A stretch of 64,000 nt of DNA from the NCBI GenBank assembly GCA_947346365.1, contig CANAAV010000014.1:1-64000 (forward strand). Reading direction: 5' to 3'. The notes under the pieces were generated by a model. That model had not been told where the DNA came from, ran no database searches, and saw nothing but the letters and a program-made list of their open reading frames with translations. The stretch is from an uncultured Flavonifractor sp. (GTDB lineage Bacteria; Bacillota; Clostridia; Oscillospirales; Oscillospiraceae). A program made the position numbers and the translations under genes. Below, piece after piece: positions 15,226 to 23,769 of this stretch (its first letter is position 1; every line of letters begins with the position of its first letter).

Positions 15226-15335
15226 GACAAGGATAAAAACGCAACGCACATCTGACAAGATGTGCCAGAGCCGGTAGGTAGCCCGGCCGTCTCGTTATAC
15301 TGACGAGGTAAGTAACCTGCCCTTCCTGGGTTGTC
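15226..15335 (+). promoter_or_regulatory. Probable yjdF-motif riboswitch leader
   Basis: Immediately upstream of yjdF, GACAA (15226-15230) and TTGTC (15331-15335) close a multi-hairpin domain: GCACATCT/AGATGTGC (15246-15265), GCCGG/CCGGC (15270-15287), CTCGT/ACGAG (15291-15307) and AACC/GGTT (15314-15332). Established knowledge: Firmicute yjdF genes are preceded by the yjdF motif RNA, which binds azaaromatic compounds. The gene identity and compact structure fit that class. I cannot confirm its conserved bases from memory. Confidence 0.6.
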
Positions 15336-15372
15336 CATTCTTTGTCCATAACGCACTTTAGGAGGGAATGTT

Positions 15373-15789
15373 ATGGACGCAGAAAGCGAAAAACTGACCG
15401 TATTTTTGGAGGGACCGTTCTGGGTTGGGGTTTTTGAACGAATATCAGACGGCAAATTGTCCGTGTGCAAGGTCACGTTTGGAGCCGAACCAAAGGATCC
15501 CAACATCTGGGATTTCATCCTCGAACATTACTATGAGTTGAAATTCAGTCCGGCAATTGAAACCAAGGTGAGGCAAACCGCAGATAATCCAAAACGCAGA
15601 CAGCGCAGCGCCAGAAAGCAGCTGGAAATTCCCGGCGTAAAAACCAAGTCACAGCAGGCCTTGCAGATGCAGCGTGAGGCGATAAAGACGCAGAGAACGC
15701 AAACCGGCAAAGAACAGCGGGAGGCTGAGAAGCAGCGCCGGTTTGACTTGAAACAGCAAAAACGAAAAGCGCGGCACAAAGGCCGCTGA
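15373..15789 (+). CDS. yjdF: YjdF-family protein
   Basis: A 138-residue protein. The N-terminal half has the YjdF signature LTVFLEGPFWVGVFERISDGKLSVCKVTFGAEPKDPNIWDFILEHYYELKFSPAI. The C-terminal half is a basic, lysine/arginine/glutamine-rich helix (QQALQMQREAIKTQRTQTGKEQREAEKQRRFDLKQQKRKARHKGR) that looks like an RNA- or ribosome-binding tail. The ATG follows AGGAGG by 7 bases. The biochemical role of YjdF is not established. Its leader RNA in other Firmicutes responds to aromatic heterocycles, pointing to a part in toxic-compound response; the neighbouring MATE pump fits that loosely. Confidence 0.85.
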   Translation: MDAESEKLTVFLEGPFWVGVFERISDGKLSVCKVTFGAEPKDPNIWDFILEHYYELKFSPAIETKVRQTADNPKRRQRSARKQLEIPGVKTKSQQALQMQREAIKTQRTQTGKEQREAEKQRRFDLKQQKRKARHKGR

Positions 15790-15819
15790 CCCTATTGTCA
15801 TACGGCTTCCAGCTTATTC

Positions 15820-15851
15820 GGAGGGATTTCATCTTTTGGTGAAATCCCTCC
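15820..15851. terminator. Hairpin between convergent yjdF and TfoX-like genes
   Basis: A perfect 12-bp stem (15820-15831 with 15840-15851) with an 8-base loop. No T run follows on either strand, so termination would be weak. It sits 4 bases from the stop of the minus-strand gene. Confidence 0.5.
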
Positions 15852-15855
15852 TGAG

Positions 15856-16137
15856 CTATGCCCGGTCTGGAGCGCCGCGGCCCCCCTTCAAAATATCGCT
15901 GAATTCCTTCAATTCTTTTTTTCTTGCCTTTGGAAGGCTGTTAAACTCCACGCCTCGAATTGCGCCCTCCAGTGCGTATAAATGCACCAGGCACACCTGG
16001 GGCCAAACCTCTTTCAACTGAAAAAAGACCTGCTCTGCCCCTAATTCCAACAGTTTTTCTGGAGAATCAACTCCAATGGTCTTTAGTTTCCGCTCCATCT
16101 CTCTTCCGATATTTGCCATAGATATCAAGTCCGGCAT
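15856..16137 (-). CDS. TfoX/Sxy C-terminal-domain protein
   Basis: A 93-residue protein (MPDLISMANIGREMERKLKTIGVDSPEKLLELGAEQVFFQLKEVWPQVCLVHLYALEGAIRGVEFNSLPKARKKELKEF) equal to the TfoX C-terminal domain alone, a helix-hairpin-helix-like fold. In gamma-proteobacteria the full protein activates competence genes. In Firmicutes the stand-alone C-terminal domain is frequent and of unknown role. The ATG follows GGTGGGG by 7 bases. It is a single-gene unit between convergent yjdF and the maltodextrin operon. A DNA-binding or protein-binding function is possible; no competence genes adjoin it. Confidence 0.8.
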   Translation of the reverse strand: MPDLISMANIGREMERKLKTIGVDSPEKLLELGAEQVFFQLKEVWPQVCLVHLYALEGAIRGVEFNSLPKARKKELKEFSDILKGGRGAPDRA

Positions 16138-16171
16138 AAGTTTTCCCCACCTTTATGGAATTTTCCGTGTG

Positions 16172-16230
16172 AAAAAATCTGCATCCAGCTCCACGCCGCG
16201 CTGAACACAGCCCCGTGAAGCCGGATGCAG
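16172..16230 (-). terminator. Terminator of the sugar-transport operon
   Basis: On the minus strand the stem CTGCATCC/GGATGCAG (16223-16230 with 16179-16186) with a large, partly paired loop is followed by ATTTTTT. It lies 20 bases after the malQ stop. Confidence 0.55.
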
Positions 16231-16251
16231 GCTTTTCCATTTTTAGCTGAC

Positions 16252-17715
16252 TTACCGTCCGTACAGCTGGGTAAACTCCCGCAGCCGCTGCGCCAGCTCC
16301 GGCGGGATATCTCCGGGCGCCATGCGCCACTGCCAATTGCCCCCCAGCACCCCAGGCGTATTCATCCGGGCCTCTCCGCCCAGACCCAGACAGTCCTGCA
16401 TCTGGGCGATAAACAGACGGGCGCCGGAGCTCATGCCCCCCCGGAGAAATCCCCAATGGAACCCCTCCTCCCGGTTGAGCCCGAAATAGCGCCTGGCCAT
16501 GTCCGCATCCTCCGGGTCGGCCTCCTCCAGCCACCCCAGGATCGTACTGTTGTCATGGGTTCCGGCGTAGCATACACAGTTCTCCGGATAGCGGTACGGC
16601 AGGTAATCCCCGTTTTCCCGGGCGTCAAAGGCAAATTCCAATACCTTCATGCCGGGAAAACCCGAGTAATCCAGCAGCTCCCGCACCTGCCGGGTCACAT
16701 AACCCAAATCTTCGGCAATCATCAGCGTGGAAGGGAATTTTTCGTGAATCATCCGGATAAACGCCTTGCCCGGCCCCGGCTCCCAGTGTCCTCCGGCGGC
16801 GGTCTTAGCCCCCTGGGGCACCGCCCAATAGCTCTCCAGCCCCCGGAAGTGGTCCAGCCGGATCACGTCAAAGCGCTCCAAATTTCCCCGCAGGCGGCGC
16901 TCCCACCATGCAAAGCCGTCCGCCTCCATCCGGTCCCAGCGGTAGAGGGGATTGCCCCACAGCTGGCCCTCGTCAGAAAAACCGTCCGGCGGCACGCCGG
17001 ACACGGCCCGCGGCACGTTGTCCTGGTCCAGCTGGAACTGCTCCGGGCAGGCCCACACATCGGCGGAATCCATAGCCACATAGATGGGCAGATCTCCGAT
17101 AATGGAAATCCCCTTTTTGTTGGCATATGCCTTCAGGGCCGACCACTGGCGGTCAAAGAGAAACTGCAGATAGGTGAAAAACCGCACATCCCGCTCCAGC
17201 AGCGCTTCCGAAACCGCCTCCTTAGGCCACTGCGTCCACGATCGCATGCCGTAAAAGCGCTTACGGGCCATAAACCGGGCATAATCGGGCAACCAATCTC
17301 TGTGCCGCTCTGCGAACTGCTCCACAGCATCCCGCTCCCGCTTCCAGCCCCGCTCAAAAGCCTGCTCCAGCAGGGGGAAGCGCCCCCGGTACACCGCGCC
17401 GTAATCCACCCGCCGGGGATCGTCTCCCCAACGGACCTCCTCCACCTCTGAGCGCAGCAACAGCCCATCCTGTATCAGCAGCTCCAGGTCAATGTAGTAG
17501 GGGTTGCCCGCAAAGGTGGAAAAGGACTGATAGGGGGAATCCCCGTAGCTGATTGGGCCCACCGGCAGCATCTGCCAATAGCTCTGCCCACTCTGGGCCA
17601 GAAAATCCACGAACTCGAAGGCACAGCGGCCCAGGGCGCCGATCCCGTAGGGGGAGGGCAGCGAGGACACCGACAACAGCACCCCCGCCGCACGTTTCAT
17701 CTCCGCCCCGGCCAT
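16252..17715 (-). CDS. malQ: 4-alpha-glucanotransferase (amylomaltase)
   Basis: A 487-residue GH77 enzyme. Recognisable blocks are RAAGVLLSVSSLPSPYGIGALG, YWQMLPVGPISYGDSPYQSFSTFAGNPYYIDLELL, the nucleophile region DVIRLDHFRGLESYWAVP, the acid/base region MIAEDLGYVTRQVRELL and CVCYAGTHDNSTILGWL. It disproportionates maltodextrins in the cytoplasm, freeing glucose and making longer chains for phosphorylase. Length matches the short bacterial MalQ type. It is the last gene of the LacI-regulated importer operon, starting one base after the second permease's stop. This supports a maltodextrin/starch-oligosaccharide substrate for the importer. Confidence 0.92.
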   Translation of the reverse strand: MAGAEMKRAAGVLLSVSSLPSPYGIGALGRCAFEFVDFLAQSGQSYWQMLPVGPISYGDSPYQSFSTFAGNPYYIDLELLIQDGLLLRSEVEEVRWGDDPRRVDYGAVYRGRFPLLEQAFERGWKRERDAVEQFAERHRDWLPDYARFMARKRFYGMRSWTQWPKEAVSEALLERDVRFFTYLQFLFDRQWSALKAYANKKGISIIGDLPIYVAMDSADVWACPEQFQLDQDNVPRAVSGVPPDGFSDEGQLWGNPLYRWDRMEADGFAWWERRLRGNLERFDVIRLDHFRGLESYWAVPQGAKTAAGGHWEPGPGKAFIRMIHEKFPSTLMIAEDLGYVTRQVRELLDYSGFPGMKVLEFAFDARENGDYLPYRYPENCVCYAGTHDNSTILGWLEEADPEDADMARRYFGLNREEGFHWGFLRGGMSSGARLFIAQMQDCLGLGGEARMNTPGVLGGNWQWRMAPGDIPPELAQRLREFTQLYGR

Positions 17716-17716
17716 C

Positions 17717-18556
17717 TCAGCCCTTTACGGCGCCGGCGGCCACGCCTTTGATGATATATTTCTGGCAGGACAGATAGAAAATAATAATGGGGATGACCGC
17801 CAGCACCAGCGAAGCCATAATCGCGCCCATGTCCACCCGGCCAAAGGAGCCCTGCATCCGCTGAATCACAATGGAAATCGTGCTGTACTTGTTCAGATCC
17901 AGGGTCAGATAGGGCAGGAGGAAGTCGTTCCAAATCCACATGGTCTCCAGAATGCCCACAGAGATGTAGGTGGGCTTCATAATGGGCAGCACCACCGAGA
18001 AGAAAGTGCGCAGAGGCGTGCAGCCGTCGATCATGGCGGCCTCCTCGATCTCAATGGGAATGGACTTGACAAAACCGCAGAACATAAATACCGCCAGCCC
18101 CGCGCCAAAGCCCAGGTAAATGACAATCAGACCCCAGGGCGTATTCAGCCGCAGCCGGTCAGTGACCAAGGACAGGGTGAACATCACCATCTGGAAGGGC
18201 ACCACCATGGAGAATACGCATAAAAGGTACAAAAACTTGGTGGCCTTGTTATTCACGCGGGTAATGAACCAGGCAAACATGGAGGTGCACACCAAAATCA
18301 CCACCACAGAGCCCACAGTAATCACCAGCGTCCACAGTACCGCCTGCAAAAATCCATACTTCTCGATGGAGTTGGCGTAGTTTTCCACTCCGATCCAGTT
18401 CCGCGCCGTGGGCAGGTTGAAGGGCTCCAGATTGATGAACGCCTTCTTTTTAAAGGAGTTCATCAGCACAACGAACAGCGGAGATACATAGAATACTGCC
18501 ACAATGGTCAGGATTATCGTGGCAATCCAGCCCTTTCTCGCTTTTTTCTGTTTCAT
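17717..18556 (-). CDS. Sugar ABC importer permease, MalG type
   Basis: A 279-residue permease with six membrane helices. The EAA loop, which contacts the ATPase, is at CGFVKSIPIEIEEAAMIDGCTPLRTFFSVVLPIMKP. The N-terminal stretch FVVLMNSFKKKAFINLEPFNLP is typical of the CUT1 family. Its start touches the stop of the MalF-type permease gene, so the two halves of the channel are made together. No ATPase gene is present in the cluster, so it must share an MsmK/MalK-type ATPase encoded elsewhere, as is usual in Firmicutes. The product is an integral membrane protein; the substrate is inferred from malQ. Confidence 0.88.
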   Translation of the reverse strand: MKQKKARKGWIATIILTIVAVFYVSPLFVVLMNSFKKKAFINLEPFNLPTARNWIGVENYANSIEKYGFLQAVLWTLVITVGSVVVILVCTSMFAWFITRVNNKATKFLYLLCVFSMVVPFQMVMFTLSLVTDRLRLNTPWGLIVIYLGFGAGLAVFMFCGFVKSIPIEIEEAAMIDGCTPLRTFFSVVLPIMKPTYISVGILETMWIWNDFLLPYLTLDLNKYSTISIVIQRMQGSFGRVDMGAIMASLVLAVIPIIIFYLSCQKYIIKGVAAGAVKG

Positions 18557-19398
18557 TACTGCTGCACCTCCCTGGAGCGGGTCATTTTCAGCTGAATCAG
18601 GCCCAGCGCCACCACCAGCACAAAGAAGATCACAGCCTTAGCCTGCCCCACTCCCTGATAGCCTACCCGGCTGTAAAACGTATTAAAGATGTTCAACGCC
18701 AGCATTTCCGTCTGCTTCATCGGCTCGCCCGCGGTGAGGGACAGGTTCTGATCGAAGAGCTTAAAGCCGTTGGTCAGGGTCAGAAACAGGCAGATGGTGA
18801 TAGAGGGCATCATGTTGGGGATCGTCACGCTCCACAGACGCTGCCAAGAGTTGGCCCCATCAATGGCCGCCGCCTCGTTTAAAGAGCTGGGGATGGATTG
18901 TAGTCCAGCGATGTAAATAATCATCATATAGCCGATCTGCTGCCAGCAGATCACCACCACCAGGCCCCAGAACCCGAACTTCGCGCTGATTTTCAGGGCC
19001 AGGTCATAGCGGGACAAAATGCCGTTGAACACCAGCTGCCAGATGTAGCCCAGCACGATGCCGCCGATCAGGTTGGGCATAAAGAAGGTCGTGCGGAAGA
19101 TGTTCGTGCCGGGCACATTGTTGGTCAGCACCATCGCCACCGCGAAGGCGAGCACATTGATAAGGATCACCGTCGTCAGGGTAAACAGCGCGGTAAACAC
19201 AAAGGCATGGAGAAACTCCCCGTCCTGGAAAGCCTTCACAAAATTCCCCAGGCCGATAAATTTCGCGTCCGCCGCCGTGCGGAAATCGCACAGGGACAGG
19301 TAAAGCCCCATGAGAAAGGGAACAATGAAGCCGATGATAAAGGCCAAGAACGTTGGGCCAAGGAAAATGGGAAAATAGCTCTTGATTGATTTTTCCAT
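18556..19398 (-). CDS. Sugar ABC importer permease, MalF type
   Basis: A 280-residue CUT1-family permease with six membrane helices. The EAA loop is at AGLQSIPSSLNEAAAIDGANSWQRLWSVTIPNMMPSI and the start is SYFPIFLGPTFLAFIIGFIVPFLMGLYLSL. It pairs with the downstream MalG-type permease. It follows the binding-protein gene after 173 bases that hold two strong hairpins, which should make the permeases less abundant than the binding protein. As in other Firmicute sugar importers, the long periplasmic loop of enteric MalF is absent. Confidence 0.88.
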   Translation of the reverse strand: MEKSIKSYFPIFLGPTFLAFIIGFIVPFLMGLYLSLCDFRTAADAKFIGLGNFVKAFQDGEFLHAFVFTALFTLTTVILINVLAFAVAMVLTNNVPGTNIFRTTFFMPNLIGGIVLGYIWQLVFNGILSRYDLALKISAKFGFWGLVVVICWQQIGYMMIIYIAGLQSIPSSLNEAAAIDGANSWQRLWSVTIPNMMPSITICLFLTLTNGFKLFDQNLSLTAGEPMKQTEMLALNIFNTFYSRVGYQGVGQAKAVIFFVLVVALGLIQLKMTRSREVQQ

Positions 19399-19439
19399 CG
19401 CTGGCGCAGACCTCCTCTTCGTAATGGGAAGGCTGTACT

Positions 19440-19475
19440 CATAACGCTGAAACGCCCAGGCGTTTCAGCGTTATG
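19440..19475 (-). repeat. Intercistronic 16-bp hairpin
   Basis: A perfect 16-bp stem (19440-19455 with 19460-19475) and a 4-base loop, without a following T run. Placed between the binding-protein and permease genes, it probably stabilises the upstream mRNA end after partial termination or cleavage. Confidence 0.6.
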
Positions 19476-19507
19476 AACACAGTCTCCGCTGTACTTGCCG
19501 GAAAACC

Positions 19508-19535
19508 GGGGCGGGCGGGGTAAGCCGCCCGCCCC
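19508..19535 (-). terminator. Leaky terminator after the binding-protein gene
   Basis: An 11-bp all-GC stem (19508-19518 with 19525-19535) and a 6-base loop, followed on the minus strand by GGTTTTCC. A strong stem with a short T tract suits partial termination, lowering permease and malQ expression relative to the binding protein. Confidence 0.6.
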
Positions 19536-19571
19536 GAAGGGTCTTTGTTGACTTCTCTGCGCTAGACCGGC

Positions 19572-20921
19572 TTATTTGGCTTTTTCAGCGGCCCAGTTGT
19601 CCACGAACGCGGCGCGCACGGTCTCCCAATTGGCGTCGGTCTGGTCGGCGGCATAAGTGGTCAGGGCGGAGCCCAGAACGTTCTTCCATTCCTCGGAGGG
19701 CATGGTGGGGAAGCACCACTTTACGCTGGTTTTGCCGGAGGAGACATAGTCGTTGGCGATATTTACCAGGTAGTTGCTGGACTCCAGGTTGCCCTTGAAG
19801 GGGATCACAAAGCCCATGTGCTCGCCGGAGCACAGATACTCCAGGCCAGTCTCGGAGGTAACGCACCAGTACATAAAGTCCAGGGTGGCTTGGATATCCT
19901 CTGGAGCGGCTTTGCTGTTGACGCACCAATAGTTCTCGGTGCCGGTGCACAGGCCCTGGTTGGCCTCGTCGCCTACGCCCAGATAGATGGGCAGCATGCC
20001 CAGGTTTTCATCGCCCAGGTCGGCCACGTCGCCGTAAGCCCAGGTGCCGTTCTGATAAAATACGGCCTGCTCGGTTACAAACTCAGCCACGGAGTCGTCG
20101 CCGGTCTTGGCGGAAAGCAGCGTGGGCGCGCAGGTGCAGTTGTTAATATACAGGTCCCACATGGCGCGGTAGTTGTCCAGATAGGTGCCCTTGATGGCGT
20201 CGGTGTCGCCGATGCCGTCGGCCTCATACTCAAAGTAGATGGGCAGGTTGGCCAGATGGGTCTTAAAGCGCCAGTCGGAGGAGCCGTCCATACCGGCGGA
20301 AGTGAAGGCGCTAAAGCCCAGCTCGTCCTTCCGGGCGGTGATGTCCTCGGCCACCTTCTTCAGATCCTCAAAGGATTTGATATCGTCCAGGCTGTAGCCG
20401 GCCTCGCCCAGGAGCTTGGTGTTGACGATAATGCCGTAGGTCTCGATCACGTAGGAAATGCCCGCCATACTCTCGCCGTCCATCAGGGCAAAGTCGTCGC
20501 TGCTCAGCTCGCCGGCCACCTTGGAGCCGGTCAGGTCATAGCAGTAGTCCCTCCAGTTAGCCAGGCCCACCGGGCCGTTGACCTGGAAGAGGGTGGGGGC
20601 CTCGGTCTTGGCGATCTCGCTCATAAGGGTGGTCTCATACTGGCCGGAAGCGGCGGTCTGTACCTTCACCTCTACGCCGGTCTCAGCGGTATAGGCGGCG
20701 GCCAGCTCCTGCCAGGCGGCGTCGGCCTCGGGCTTGAAGTTCAGATAGTAGACGGAGCCAGCAGCGCTGCTTCCGCCGGCGGGTGTGCCCTCCGGCGGAG
20801 GGGTGGCGCCCCCGGGGGCGGGAGTCCCAGTTCCGCCGGTTCCGCCGCCGCCGCAGCCGGCCAGCGCACCAACGCACAGGGCGCCCGCAAGGACCAGGGA
20901 TAGGGTCTTTTTCAGTTTCAT
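19572..20921 (-). CDS. Sugar-binding lipoprotein of the ABC importer
   Basis: A 449-residue extracellular solute-binding protein of family 1. The signal peptide MKLKKTLSLVLAGALCVGALAGC ends in the lipobox LAGC, so Cys23 is lipid-anchored. A glycine/proline/threonine linker follows (residues 24-55). The body has the expected blocks EVKVQTAASGQYETTLMSEIAKTEAPTLFQVNGPVGLANW and YQNGTWAYGDVADLG. It captures the sugar outside the membrane and delivers it to the MalFG-type permeases. It is first after the LacI gene, 60 bases away, and is likely the most strongly expressed gene of the operon given the hairpins behind it. Confidence 0.9.
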   Translation of the reverse strand: MKLKKTLSLVLAGALCVGALAGCGGGGTGGTGTPAPGGATPPPEGTPAGGSSAAGSVYYLNFKPEADAAWQELAAAYTAETGVEVKVQTAASGQYETTLMSEIAKTEAPTLFQVNGPVGLANWRDYCYDLTGSKVAGELSSDDFALMDGESMAGISYVIETYGIIVNTKLLGEAGYSLDDIKSFEDLKKVAEDITARKDELGFSAFTSAGMDGSSDWRFKTHLANLPIYFEYEADGIGDTDAIKGTYLDNYRAMWDLYINNCTCAPTLLSAKTGDDSVAEFVTEQAVFYQNGTWAYGDVADLGDENLGMLPIYLGVGDEANQGLCTGTENYWCVNSKAAPEDIQATLDFMYWCVTSETGLEYLCSGEHMGFVIPFKGNLESSNYLVNIANDYVSSGKTSVKWCFPTMPSEEWKNVLGSALTTYAADQTDANWETVRAAFVDNWAAEKAK

Positions 20922-20981
20922 CGCAAATTCTCCTTTTCCTTTAATAGTTTTTATTTCACGCGGCGAAATTTCCTCGTTCCT

Positions 20982-21995
20982 TCACCGCAGTGAGATAACT
21001 GAATCTCCCTGCCGCAGCGTGGTCTCCAGCAGCAGATGACGGTGGGAGCCCCTGCCCTCCACCAGCTCGATCAGGGTCTGAATGCTCTGCCTGGCCATAG
21101 CCCCTGCGGGCTGGCGCAGGGTGGTCAGAGTGGGAATCATATATTTAGACAGCTCCAGTCCGTCGATGGCGATGACCGAGCAGTCCTGGGGCACCCTGTG
21201 CCCCCGGTCCACCAACGCCTTCACCGCGGCAATCGCCATGGAGTCGGAAATAGCCAGCAGGGCGGTAAATTCTGCTCCCCGCTCCAACAGCTCGCAGGTC
21301 CCCCGGTAGGCGTCTGGCATGTCATAGCCCCCGGAAAACTCCGCCAAAGCCGGGTCGAAGGGCAGGCCGCATTCCCTCAGCGCCCGCCGGTAGCCCTGCC
21401 AGCGCAGCTGCCCGATGGAATTGTCCGCCGGGTCGTCCAAAAGCACGGCAATTCGCCGGTGTCCGTGTTCATACAGAATATGCACCGCCCGGCACGCCTC
21501 GTCCTCGTCCCGGATGCTCACGGAGGAATAGGCATCCTCCCGCAGGTTTCCAAAGGTATTTGTATAGGTACAGCAGACAAACGGAACGCTGAGCTGCTGC
21601 AGCTCAGCCTCCGTATAATTAAAACGCCCCCCCAGGAATACTACGCCCAGCAGCCGCTTCTCCCGCTCCAGTACCGCGGCCTTTTGAATCTCGTCGTCCT
21701 GCACATTGATCTGGTGGAGCACCATGGTATAGCCCCGGCGGTCAATTTCTTTTTCAATGGTGGGGATCAGCTCAGAAAAAAACGGATTCCCTACGCCGCG
21801 CACCACTACGCCCACGGCGGTAGACCGGCTTGCCACCAGGCTGCGCGCGCTGTTGTTCGGCACATAGTGACACTCTTGGATCGCCCGGCTCACCCGCTCC
21901 CGCACGGCGGGGCTCACGTCTGGGTGCTGGTTGAGGACTCTTGACACTGTGCTCACACTGACCCCGCAGTAGGCCGCCACATCTTTGATGGTCAA
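20982..21995 (-). CDS. LacI-family repressor of the sugar operon
   Basis: A 337-residue LacI/GalR repressor. The N-terminal helix-turn-helix is TIKDVAAYCGVSVSTVSRVLNQHPDVSPAVRERVSRAI, the hinge helix is YVPNNSARSLVASRSTAVGVV and the periplasmic-binding-like sugar domain is at residues 60-335. It is the first gene of the operon; its promoter carries the LacI-type palindrome GGAAACGTTTCC at 22036-22047, just after the predicted start site, so autorepression together with the importer genes is expected. The inducer is probably a maltodextrin or a related sugar, judging from malQ. A CcpA-like global role is unlikely, given the local operon. Confidence 0.9.
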   Translation of the reverse strand: MTIKDVAAYCGVSVSTVSRVLNQHPDVSPAVRERVSRAIQECHYVPNNSARSLVASRSTAVGVVVRGVGNPFFSELIPTIEKEIDRRGYTMVLHQINVQDDEIQKAAVLEREKRLLGVVFLGGRFNYTEAELQQLSVPFVCCTYTNTFGNLREDAYSSVSIRDEDEACRAVHILYEHGHRRIAVLLDDPADNSIGQLRWQGYRRALRECGLPFDPALAEFSGGYDMPDAYRGTCELLERGAEFTALLAISDSMAIAAVKALVDRGHRVPQDCSVIAIDGLELSKYMIPTLTTLRQPAGAMARQSIQTLIELVEGRGSHRHLLLETTLRQGDSVISLR

Positions 21996-22035
21996 GTGTC
22001 CTCCCCCCTCCCCTTGCGGGGCTGAAAACCTTACC

Positions 22036-22092
22036 GGAAACGTTTCCAGTCCTTCTGTATTGAAATATACGATAAAATACCGTAAAAGTCAA
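22036..22092 (-). promoter_or_regulatory. Promoter and LacI operator of the sugar operon
   Basis: On the minus strand TTGACT (complement of 22087-22092), 17 bp, and TATATT (complement of 22064-22069) form the promoter. The palindrome CCGGAAACGTTTCCAG, with core 22036-22047, lies about 10-20 bases into the transcript. The core also fits a catabolite-response element, so CcpA may bind the same site. Confidence 0.8.
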
Positions 22093-22205
22093 GGCGTGAT
22101 ATTAGACAAAATACCGGTTCCATTTTTGGGAAAATAGCCGAGACCGCTTTTCAGAGACCGCACATTGGAAAGCAAATCTCTGCCGGTTCTATTGTAAGCG
22201 CCCGG

Positions 22206-22234
22206 TTGCAAAATTTGACCCTTTGCTGTATAAT
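22206..22234 (+). promoter_or_regulatory. Promoter of the MBOAT/SGNH operon
   Basis: TTGCAA at 22206-22211, 17 bp, TATAAT at 22229-22234. It faces away from the LacI promoter; the 230-base divergent gap holds nothing further. Confidence 0.65.
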
Positions 22235-22280
22235 ATCATATAATTTTCTAAACGTCGTACCAAGGGGTGGATTCTCTTTT

Positions 22281-23755
22281 ATGCTGTTTCATTCTTTTCG
22301 CTTTCTGATTTTCTTTCCATGTGTTTTCTTCCTCTACTATTTACTGCCCTTTCGTTTTCGAAACTATATGCTGCTCGCCGCCAGCTACTATTTTTATATG
22401 TGCTGGAAGCCGGAGTTCATCGTTTTAATTTTGATTTCCACTGCCATCGACTACTTTTGCGGCCTGGGTATTGCAAAATTCCGCAAAAGCAAGCGTGTCT
22501 CCCGTGCTCTGCTATCTGTCAGCATGTGCATGAATTTAGGATTACTATTCTTCTTTAAATATATGAATTTTTTCGGAGAAACTTTAACCGCTGTCTGCCG
22601 CAGTATTTCTATTCCTTTTTCCGCCCCAACACTGGACCTTATCCTGCCAGTCGGTATCTCATTTTATACCTTCCAAACCATGAGCTATACTATTGACATC
22701 TATCGGGGCAGGATGAAGCCGGAGCAAAATTTTATCACCTTTGCCTTATATGTGTCCTTTTTCCCACAGCTGGTGGCAGGGCCCATAGAAAAAGCTGCCA
22801 ATCTACTGCCTCAGCTGCGCCAATCTCATCCTTTTTCTTACGACAACGCCACTTACGGCTTAAAATTGATGGCTTGGGGATTTTTCAAAAAACTCGTGAT
22901 AGCAGACCGGCTGGCAGCGTTATTGGTAGACCCGGTCTATCAAAATCCTTCCCACTATTCTGGCGGCGTGTTTCTATTATCGTCCGCCGCCTTCGCTTTG
23001 CAAATTTACTGCGATTTCAGCGGCTACTCCGATATCGCCCGCGGCTGTGCCAAAACAATGGGAATTGACCTGATGGTAAATTTTAAAGCCCCCTACCTCT
23101 CCGCTTCTATTCGTGAATTTTGGCAGCGTTGGCACATTTCTCTGACCAGCTGGTTCCGGGAATACGTCTATATTCCTTTGGGCGGAAACCGCAAAGGCCC
23201 CTGGAAAAAAGTCCTTTTTGTAACCATCACCTTTTTCCTCAGCGGACTGTGGCACGGCGCAGGCTGGAATTTTGTCGTTTGGGGATTGCTGCACGCCGTT
23301 TATCTGAACGCAGATTTTCTGTTTGCTCTTAATAAACAAATGTCCCCCCCCCGCGGACGTTTTGCCGAAGAATCCTTCACCGCTTCTCTTCCCTGTGCTC
23401 TTTGCCGCTGACCTTCGCCTTGTGCTCTTTCGCCTGGATTTTTTTCCGCGCAAATTCTGTGTCCGCTGCATTCTATATTCTCCGCCACTCTATCACCGGT
23501 ATTAAAACTCCCCTGCGCTATATAAAAGCTGCGCTGCTGACCCTTTATCCCGGACCAGTTCTGACCGCAGCGGTTCTATTTTCCCTGCTGCTGCTGCTGC
23601 TTTTTGATGTCGTCAATGAACGGCAAGATCCCATTCGTCTCATTTCTGCCTGGCCCGTTTGGCTCCGCTGGCCTATCTATCTGGCTTTTCTCCTCCTGCT
23701 CCTCCTGCTGATTCCCAGGGAGAGCACCACTCCGTTTATCTATTTTCAGTTTTAG
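22281..23755 (+). pseudogene. MBOAT O-acyltransferase split by a frameshift at a C9 tract
   Basis: The first frame (22281-23411) encodes an AlgI/DltB-like multi-pass acyltransferase: LFHSFRFLIFFPCVFFLYYLLPFRFRNYMLLAASYYFYMCW, LPVGISFYTFQTMSYTIDIYRG, and the catalytic-histidine region FFLSGLWHGAGWNFVVWGLLHAVYL. It then runs into a stop. The normal C-terminus (LTFALCSFAWIFFRANSVSAAFYILRHS) lies in the -1 frame and ends at 23755. The frames overlap only at 23336-23411, which contains nine consecutive C at 23344-23352; a tenth C, or a -1 slip, restores one 491-residue protein. It would move acyl groups across the membrane to the SGNH partner. True mutation, phase variation and assembly error are all possible. 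Confidence 0.85.
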
Positions 23756-23769
23756 TAAGGAGAACCGCC

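Noticed and set aside
22215..22234. TTGACC next to TATAAT upstream of the MBOAT gene
   Set aside because: The spacing is only 8 bp, too short. The TTGCAA at 22206 with 17 bp spacing is the better -35.
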